From assembly GCA_934636905.1 (NCBI GenBank), contig CAKUBJ010000045.1, positions 1 through 10,100 of the forward strand: a stretch of 10,100 bases of DNA, in the 5' to 3' direction. This stretch comes from an uncultured Dysosmobacter sp. (lineage in GTDB: Bacteria; Bacillota; Clostridia; Oscillospirales; Oscillospiraceae). Of the stretch, positions 6,051-10,100 are shown in pieces (the first letter of the stretch is position 1; each line of letters opens with the position of its first letter). Under the pieces are notes generated by a model. That model searched no databases. It had not been told where the DNA came from and was given only the letters and a program-made list of their open reading frames with translations. The translations under genes were made by a program, and so were the position numbers.

Positions 6051-6914
6051 ATGTGGATTGCGGATGAATGGCGGGACTATGAGCTGCTGGACTGCGGCGG
6101 GGGAGAAAAGCTGGAGCGCTGGGACAGGCAGTATCTGGTGCGGCCGGATCCTCAGGCCATCTGGGAAACGCCCCGGCGTCTGCCGGAGTGGAAGCGGGCC
6201 AACGCCCGGTATCTCCGCTCCCAGACCGGCGGCGGCCACTGGGAAAAAAAGGCACTGCCGGAAAGCTGGCAGGTGCATTATAAGGATTTGACTTTTCAGG
6301 TGAAGCCCATGAACTTCAAGCACACGGGGCTGTTCCCGGAGCAGGCGGTGAACTGGGACTTTGCCATGGACAAAATCCGGAAGGCCAACCGTCCCATCCG
6401 GGTGCTGAACCTGTTTGCCTACACCGGCGGCGCCACCGTGGCCTGCGCCAAAGCGGGGGCCAGCGTCTGCCATGTGGATGCCGCCAAGGGCATGGTGGCG
6501 TGGGCCAAGGACAATGCCCGGCTCTCCGGCCTTGCGGATGCCCCCATCCGCTGGATTGTGGACGACTGCGCCAAGTTCGTGGAGCGGGAAATCCGCCGGG
6601 GCAAGACCTACGATGCCATTATCATGGATCCTCCCAGCTACGGCCGGGGGCCAGGCGGCGAGGTCTGGAAGCTGGAGGAGAGCCTGTATCCCTTTGTGAA
6701 ACTCTGTGCCGGGGTGCTGTCGGACAAGCCCCTGTTTGTGCTCATCAACTCCTACACCACGGGGCTGGCTCCCAGTGTGCTGGGGTATCTGCTGCACCTG
6801 CTGGTGGCGGAGAAGTACGGCGGCACCGTCCGCTGGGATGAGCTGGGGCTGCCGGTAACGGCCACCGGCATGGCGCTGCCCTGCGGCGCCACCGGCCGCT
6901 GGTTCAGCGAATAA
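6051..6914 (+). CDS. Class I SAM-dependent methyltransferase (COG1092/RlmI-like catalytic domain)
   Basis: A 287-aa Rossmann-fold methyltransferase. Motif I is VLNLFAYTGGATVACAKAG (118-136), the SAM-ribose acidic strand is HVDAAKGM (141-148), and motif IV is IMDPPSYGRG (191-200). The closing ELGLPVTATGMALPCGATGRW (264-284) is, to my recollection, shared with short members of the COG1092 family. Relatives include RlmI, which makes m5C1962 in 23S rRNA. However, there is no N-terminal PUA domain, and the strand after motif IV reads LINSYTTG (231-238), with no cysteine where RlmI-type enzymes carry their catalytic one. An m5C reaction is therefore doubtful and the substrate is unknown. The start at 6051 has AGGAGGA 8 nt upstream; an in-frame ATG at 6009 lacks a ribosome site. 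It is first in a tight cluster, 9 nt before the next gene. Confidence 0.85.
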   Translation: MWIADEWRDYELLDCGGGEKLERWDRQYLVRPDPQAIWETPRRLPEWKRANARYLRSQTGGGHWEKKALPESWQVHYKDLTFQVKPMNFKHTGLFPEQAVNWDFAMDKIRKANRPIRVLNLFAYTGGATVACAKAGASVCHVDAAKGMVAWAKDNARLSGLADAPIRWIVDDCAKFVEREIRRGKTYDAIIMDPPSYGRGPGGEVWKLEESLYPFVKLCAGVLSDKPLFVLINSYTTGLAPSVLGYLLHLLVAEKYGGTVRWDELGLPVTATGMALPCGATGRWFSE

Positions 6915-6923
6915 GGAGAGAAA

Positions 6924-7487
6924 ATGAAAGGGAGAATGATTTCCGCCCAGATTCTGGACGACTGGTGCTTGCAGTACAAGCCCTCCAGACTGACGATTCT
7001 GAATCTGAAAACCGGACAGCGGCTTCAGGAAACGTCTCTGGTTGCAGCCAAATACAAGCTTGTGGAGCGCACCGGAAGGGATCGAGTCACAGGGGAAACC
7101 CGCACCTTTTCCTTTAAGGTGCTGGACCGCTATCTGGCCGCTGGCGAGGAAGCACGGGCGTATGCGGATGCGCCGGACGTGATGGTGTTTTCCCCATTCC
7201 GGGATGGACAGGTGGCGCAATACGGCGACGCGGAGTACCTGTTCCGGGAGCTGATCTGGCGGGTATCACCCGGGATTCGGATTTTGAAGCCGGTGCTTTG
7301 CATCAAGGTGCAGGAGCACACCACGGACGTGGAGGAACGGGCGATCATAGACCTGGGCATTCAGGCGGGGGCCAGAAAGGTGTTCCTGTATCAGGAGCCG
7401 CTTTCCGTCATTCTGGATCACCGGGACAGCTTCCGGGAAATGCGGAACGCCATTGTGGTGGACATTCAGCCGCAGAAGGAATTTTGA
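6924..7487 (+). CDS. Short MreB/actin-like protein, degenerate N-terminal half
   Basis: A 187-aa protein whose second half matches MreB. FSPFRDGQVAQYGDAEYLF (89-107) corresponds to MreB IRPLKDGVIADFDVTEKML; VLCIKVQEHTTDVEERAI (124-141) to VLVCVPVGATQVERRAI; AGARKVFLYQEPL (148-160) to AGAREVFLIEEPM; and AIVVDI (176-181) to MVVDIGGGTT. The protein then stops six residues on, where MreB would continue for about 170 residues. At the N-terminus, where MreB has the phosphate-1 loop DLGTANT, this protein has LDDWCLQYKPSRLTIL (11-26). Both phosphate loops are therefore missing or unrecognisable, and filament formation powered by ATP is unlikely. The reading frame is intact, has a good ribosome site (GGAG, 5 nt before ATG) and fits closely between its neighbours, so it looks like a maintained small protein rather than debris. 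Function unknown; a decayed pseudogene is the alternative. Confidence 0.75.
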   Translation: MKGRMISAQILDDWCLQYKPSRLTILNLKTGQRLQETSLVAAKYKLVERTGRDRVTGETRTFSFKVLDRYLAAGEEARAYADAPDVMVFSPFRDGQVAQYGDAEYLFRELIWRVSPGIRILKPVLCIKVQEHTTDVEERAIIDLGIQAGARKVFLYQEPLSVILDHRDSFREMRNAIVVDIQPQKEF

Positions 7488-7503
7488 CATATTGGAGAAT
7501 AGC

Positions 7504-8355
7504 ATGCCGACGATGATCGAAACCAAGGCTCTGGAATACGCCTATCCGGCGGAGGAAGGAGCGGCGCCGGTTCTGGCCCTGCGGGGTGTGGACACGGCCA
7601 TTGAAAAAGGGAGTTTTGTGGTGGTGCTGGGGCATAACGGCTCCGGCAAATCCACCTTTGCCAAGTGCCTGAACGCCATTCTGCTGCCCTGCGGCGGCAG
7701 GGTGTATGTGGAGGGCATGGATACGCAGGACGAGGCGTGCCTGCTGGAAATCCGCCGCCGGGTGGGGATGGTATTCCAGAACCCGGACAACCAGATTGTC
7801 GCCAACGTGGTGGAAGAGGACGTGGCCTTTGCCCCGGAGAATCTGGGGGTGCCCACGGAGGAGATCCGCCGCCGGGTGGACGACGCGCTGGCGGCGGTGG
7901 ATATGACCGCCTTCATGACCCATGCGCCCCATCTGCTCTCCGGTGGGCAGAAGCAGCGGGTGGCCATTGCCGGCGTCATTGCCATGGAGCCGGCGTGCAT
8001 CGTGCTGGACGAGGCCACCGCCATGCTGGATCCCATAGGGCGGCAGGAGGTGCTCTCCGCCGTCCACAAGCTGAACCGTGAAAAGGGCATCACCGTGGTG
8101 CTGATTACCCACCACATGAACGAGGCGGAGGACGCCGACCGGGTCATCGTCATGGACGACGGCCGGATTGCGCTGGACGGCACGCCCAAAGAGGTTTTCA
8201 CACAGGTGGAAGCGCTGCGCAGCATGGGGCTGACGGTGCCGGACACCGTGGATCTGCTGGATCGCCTGCGGAAGGACGGTCTGGACGTGCCGCTGGACGC
8301 GCCGACGGTGGAATCGTGTGCCGACGCCGTGGCTGCGGCTCTGATGAAGAACTGA
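7504..8355 (+). CDS. ecfA1: Energy-coupling factor transporter ATPase EcfA1
   Basis: One of the two ABC ATPases that power an ECF importer for vitamins or trace metals, bound at the inner face of the membrane to EcfT. The 283-aa protein has Walker A GHNGSGKST (43-51), Q-loop FQNPDNQIVANVVEEDVAF (91-109), signature LSGGQKQR (145-152), Walker B IVLDEATAMLDP (166-177) and switch histidine ITHHM (H203). The form DEATAMLDP, with alanine where most ABC proteins have proline, is characteristic of EcfA1. The C-terminal extension (about 225-283) matches the dimerisation region of EcfA proteins. The ATG at 7504 has GGAG 6 nt upstream; extending further would add 17 residues overlapping the previous gene. 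All catalytic residues are present. It is followed after 14 nt by ecfA2. Confidence 0.95.
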   Translation: MPTMIETKALEYAYPAEEGAAPVLALRGVDTAIEKGSFVVVLGHNGSGKSTFAKCLNAILLPCGGRVYVEGMDTQDEACLLEIRRRVGMVFQNPDNQIVANVVEEDVAFAPENLGVPTEEIRRRVDDALAAVDMTAFMTHAPHLLSGGQKQRVAIAGVIAMEPACIVLDEATAMLDPIGRQEVLSAVHKLNREKGITVVLITHHMNEAEDADRVIVMDDGRIALDGTPKEVFTQVEALRSMGLTVPDTVDLLDRLRKDGLDVPLDAPTVESCADAVAAALMKN

Positions 8356-8369
8356 CGGAGGAACAGGGA

Positions 8370-9236
8370 TTGGAACCGATTATTCAGGTGAAAAACCTGA
8401 CACATACCTACGGCGCGGGGACGCCTTTCCGGCGCAGCGCCGTGGAACACATGAACTTTGACGTCAACGAAGGGGAGTTTCTGGGGATTATCGGCCACAC
8501 CGGCTCCGGAAAATCCACCCTGATTCAGCATCTCAACGGCCTGCTTCGGCCCACAGAGGGGCAGATCCTGCTTCACGGCAGGGACATCTGGGCGGAGCCG
8601 AAGAAAATCCGGGACGTGCGCTTCCGGGTGGGGCTGGTGTTCCAGTATCCGGAGTATCAGCTTTTTGAGGAAACGGTGTACAAGGACATCGCCTTTGGCC
8701 CCGCCAATCAGGGGAAAACCGGAGACGAACTGGATCATGCCGTCCGGGAAGCTGCCAGACTGGTGGGCATCCGGGATGACCAGCTGGAAAAATCCCCCTT
8801 TGAACTCTCCGGCGGTCAGAAGCGCCGGGTGGCGCTGGCGGGGGTACTGGCCATGGAGCCGGAGGTGCTGGTGCTGGACGAGCCTACGGCGGGACTTGAC
8901 CCGGCAGGCCGGGAAAATCTCATGGCCAACATCCGGGACTACCACCGCAACAAGGGGAAGACCATCATTCTGGTGAGCCACAGCATGGACGAGATTGCCC
9001 GGAACGCAGACCGCATTCTGGTGCTGAAAAGCGCCCATGTGCTGATGCAGGGAACCCCGGCGGAAGTATTTGCCCGGGGAGAGGAACTGCTTTCCGCCGG
9101 ACTGGACGTACCCCAGATTACCCGGATTGCCATGGCGCTGAAGCGCCGGGGGGTGGACATCGACCCGGCGGTCTACACCGCGGAGGATCTGGAGCGTCAG
9201 CTTCTGGCGCTGAGAAGGGGGGAAGCGGGATGCTGA
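8370..9236 (+). CDS. ecfA2: Energy-coupling factor transporter ATPase EcfA2, TTG start
   Basis: The second ECF ATPase, pairing with EcfA1. The 288-aa protein has Walker A GHTGSGKST (42-50), Q-loop FQYPEYQLFEETVYKDIAFG (91-110), signature LSGGQKRR (146-153), Walker B VLVLDEPTAGLDP (166-178) and switch histidine VSHSM (H204). The QYPEYQLFEETV block and the HTYGAGTPF insertion after strand 1 (12-20) are typical of EcfA2. The start is TTG at 8370: GGAGG lies 8 nt upstream, just after the ecfA1 stop, and the protein then begins EPIIQVKNLTHTY as relatives do. The in-frame GTG at 8316 lies inside ecfA1 and has no ribosome site. It overlaps ecfT by 7 nt. Confidence 0.95.
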   Translation: MEPIIQVKNLTHTYGAGTPFRRSAVEHMNFDVNEGEFLGIIGHTGSGKSTLIQHLNGLLRPTEGQILLHGRDIWAEPKKIRDVRFRVGLVFQYPEYQLFEETVYKDIAFGPANQGKTGDELDHAVREAARLVGIRDDQLEKSPFELSGGQKRRVALAGVLAMEPEVLVLDEPTAGLDPAGRENLMANIRDYHRNKGKTIILVSHSMDEIARNADRILVLKSAHVLMQGTPAEVFARGEELLSAGLDVPQITRIAMALKRRGVDIDPAVYTAEDLERQLLALRRGEAGC

Positions 9237-10036
9237 AGGACATTACCCTGGGTCAGTATTTCCCGGGAAATTCCATTGCCCACAGGCTGGATCCCCGGAC
9301 AAAAATCCTGCTGGTCACCCTGTACATCATTGCCCTGTTCAGCGCCAAGGGGCTGGCAGGCTATCTGGTGATGGCTGCCACGCTGGCGGCCTGCGTGCGG
9401 GTATCCCATGTGGGGCTGAAGGCGCTGGTGCGGGGACTGAAGCCGCTGGTGGTCATTATTATCTTTACCGGCGTGCTGAATATCTGCTTTACCCCGGCGG
9501 AGCACTACCTGCTGGAGTGGGGCATTCTCCGGATTTCCGCCAAGGGCATCCAGACAGCGCTGTTTATGGTGGTGCGCATCATGCTGCTGGTGATGGGCAC
9601 CTTCCTGATGACCTACACCACCAGCCCCATCCGCCTGACGGACGGGCTGGAGTCCCTGCTGAATCCCCTGAAAAAGGTGCACGTTCCTGTGCATGAGTTG
9701 GCCATGATGATGTCTATTGCCCTGCGGTTCATCCCCACGCTGATTGAGGAAACGGACAAAATCATGTCTGCCCAGAAGGCCCGGGGCGCCGACTTTGAAA
9801 GCGGGAATCTCTTCCAGAAAGCAAAGGCGCTGGTGCCTATTTTGGTTCCCCTGTTTATCAGCGCCTTCCGCCGGGCGGACGAGCTGGCAACGGCGATGGA
9901 GTGCCGCTGCTACCACGGCGGCGAGGGCCGCACCAAGCTCCATGTGCTGAAATATCAGCGGCGGGACTACATCGCTCTGGCGGGCGGCGCGGTCATTCTG
10001 GCGCTGGTGGTAGTCCTGCGGAAACTGGGCATCTGA
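9230..10036 (+). CDS. ecfT: Energy-coupling factor transporter transmembrane protein EcfT
   Basis: The membrane scaffold of the ECF importer. It links the ATPases to interchangeable substrate-binding S components. The 268-aa length is typical. It opens with the family pattern GQYFPGNSIAHRLDPRTK (8-25). Hydrophobic segments lie at about 26-56, 72-88, 108-130, 155-172 (weaker), 200-213 and 247-264. The two coupling-helix motifs that dock in the ATPase grooves are AQKARGADF (181-189), with a standard Ala-Arg-Gly, and RRADELATAMECRCY (214-228), where Cys-Arg-Cys stands in place of Ala-Arg-Gly; the arginine is kept. The ATG overlaps the ecfA2 stop (ATGCTGA), implying translational coupling. No S component is in the window, which fits a shared group II module serving S proteins encoded elsewhere. 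Confidence 0.95.
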   Translation: MLKDITLGQYFPGNSIAHRLDPRTKILLVTLYIIALFSAKGLAGYLVMAATLAACVRVSHVGLKALVRGLKPLVVIIIFTGVLNICFTPAEHYLLEWGILRISAKGIQTALFMVVRIMLLVMGTFLMTYTTSPIRLTDGLESLLNPLKKVHVPVHELAMMMSIALRFIPTLIEETDKIMSAQKARGADFESGNLFQKAKALVPILVPLFISAFRRADELATAMECRCYHGGEGRTKLHVLKYQRRDYIALAGGAVILALVVVLRKLGI

Positions 10037-10057
10037 AAACGATACAGGAGGTCGGAT

Positions 10058-10100
10058 ATGGAGTTTCTGAAACGGAACGGCATGGGCCTGGCGGCCATTC
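10058..10100 (+). CDS. Start of an unidentified gene, cut off by the window
   Basis: The ATG at 10058 has AGGAGG 6 nt upstream and follows ecfT by 21 nt in the same direction. The 14 visible residues, MEFLKRNGMGLAAI, look like a basic start leading into a hydrophobic segment, so a membrane or exported protein is possible. They do not resemble the start of TruA, the gene often found after ecfT in Firmicutes. Confidence 0.6.
   Translation, partial: MEFLKRNGMGLAAI

Noticed and set aside
7542..9038. Long minus-strand frame opposite the ECF ATPases
   Set aside because: It is antisense to two ABC ATPases with all motifs intact; there is no ribosome site or family resemblance.

Overview
The window looks like chromosome from a high-GC, spore-forming Clostridia member, most likely in the Oscillospirales (Oscillospiraceae/Ruminococcaceae type). 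The support is a SpoIID-family sporulation protein, strong AGGAGG-type ribosome binding sites, an Oscillospirales-like group II ECF transporter core, and an archaeal/fungal-type aspartate-semialdehyde dehydrogenase. This placement is inference; no rRNA or other taxonomic marker is present.

Layout. (1) 42-1133, minus: asd (lysine/threonine/methionine/diaminopimelate branch point), with its own promoter and a short leader hairpin. (2) 1305-3722, plus, divergent from asd: a secreted SpoIID/LytB-domain protein tightly followed by queA (queuosine tRNA modification). (3) 3723-3958: gene-free, with a large imperfect inverted repeat and then a good sigma-A promoter and leader. (4) 3959-4474: a GNAT acetyltransferase. 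(5) 4464-4680: a 217-bp non-coding block made of two identical 28-nt hairpin repeats flanking a 161-bp insert. The insert has imperfect inverted termini and three internal hairpins, one a perfect 32-nt palindrome. It looks like a MITE-like element in the terminator between two convergent genes. (6) 4691-5779, minus: serC (phosphoserine aminotransferase). (7) 5780-6050: divergent promoter region with a promoter on each strand. (8) 6051 to the window end, plus: a compact co-directional cluster. In order it holds a class I SAM methyltransferase, a short degenerate MreB/actin-like protein, EcfA1, EcfA2 (TTG start), EcfT, and the first 14 codons of an unidentified gene.

How the genes fit together. 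asd and serC are stand-alone amino-acid biosynthesis genes, each with its own promoter. The ecfA1-ecfA2-ecfT set encodes the shared energising module of a vitamin/micronutrient ECF importer; no substrate-binding S component is visible. The cluster upstream of it is unusual: a methyltransferase lacking the expected catalytic cysteine, and half of an MreB that has lost both recognisable phosphate-binding loops.

The two observations most worth a second look are the half-MreB-like protein (6924-7487) and the hairpin-flanked element (4464-4680).
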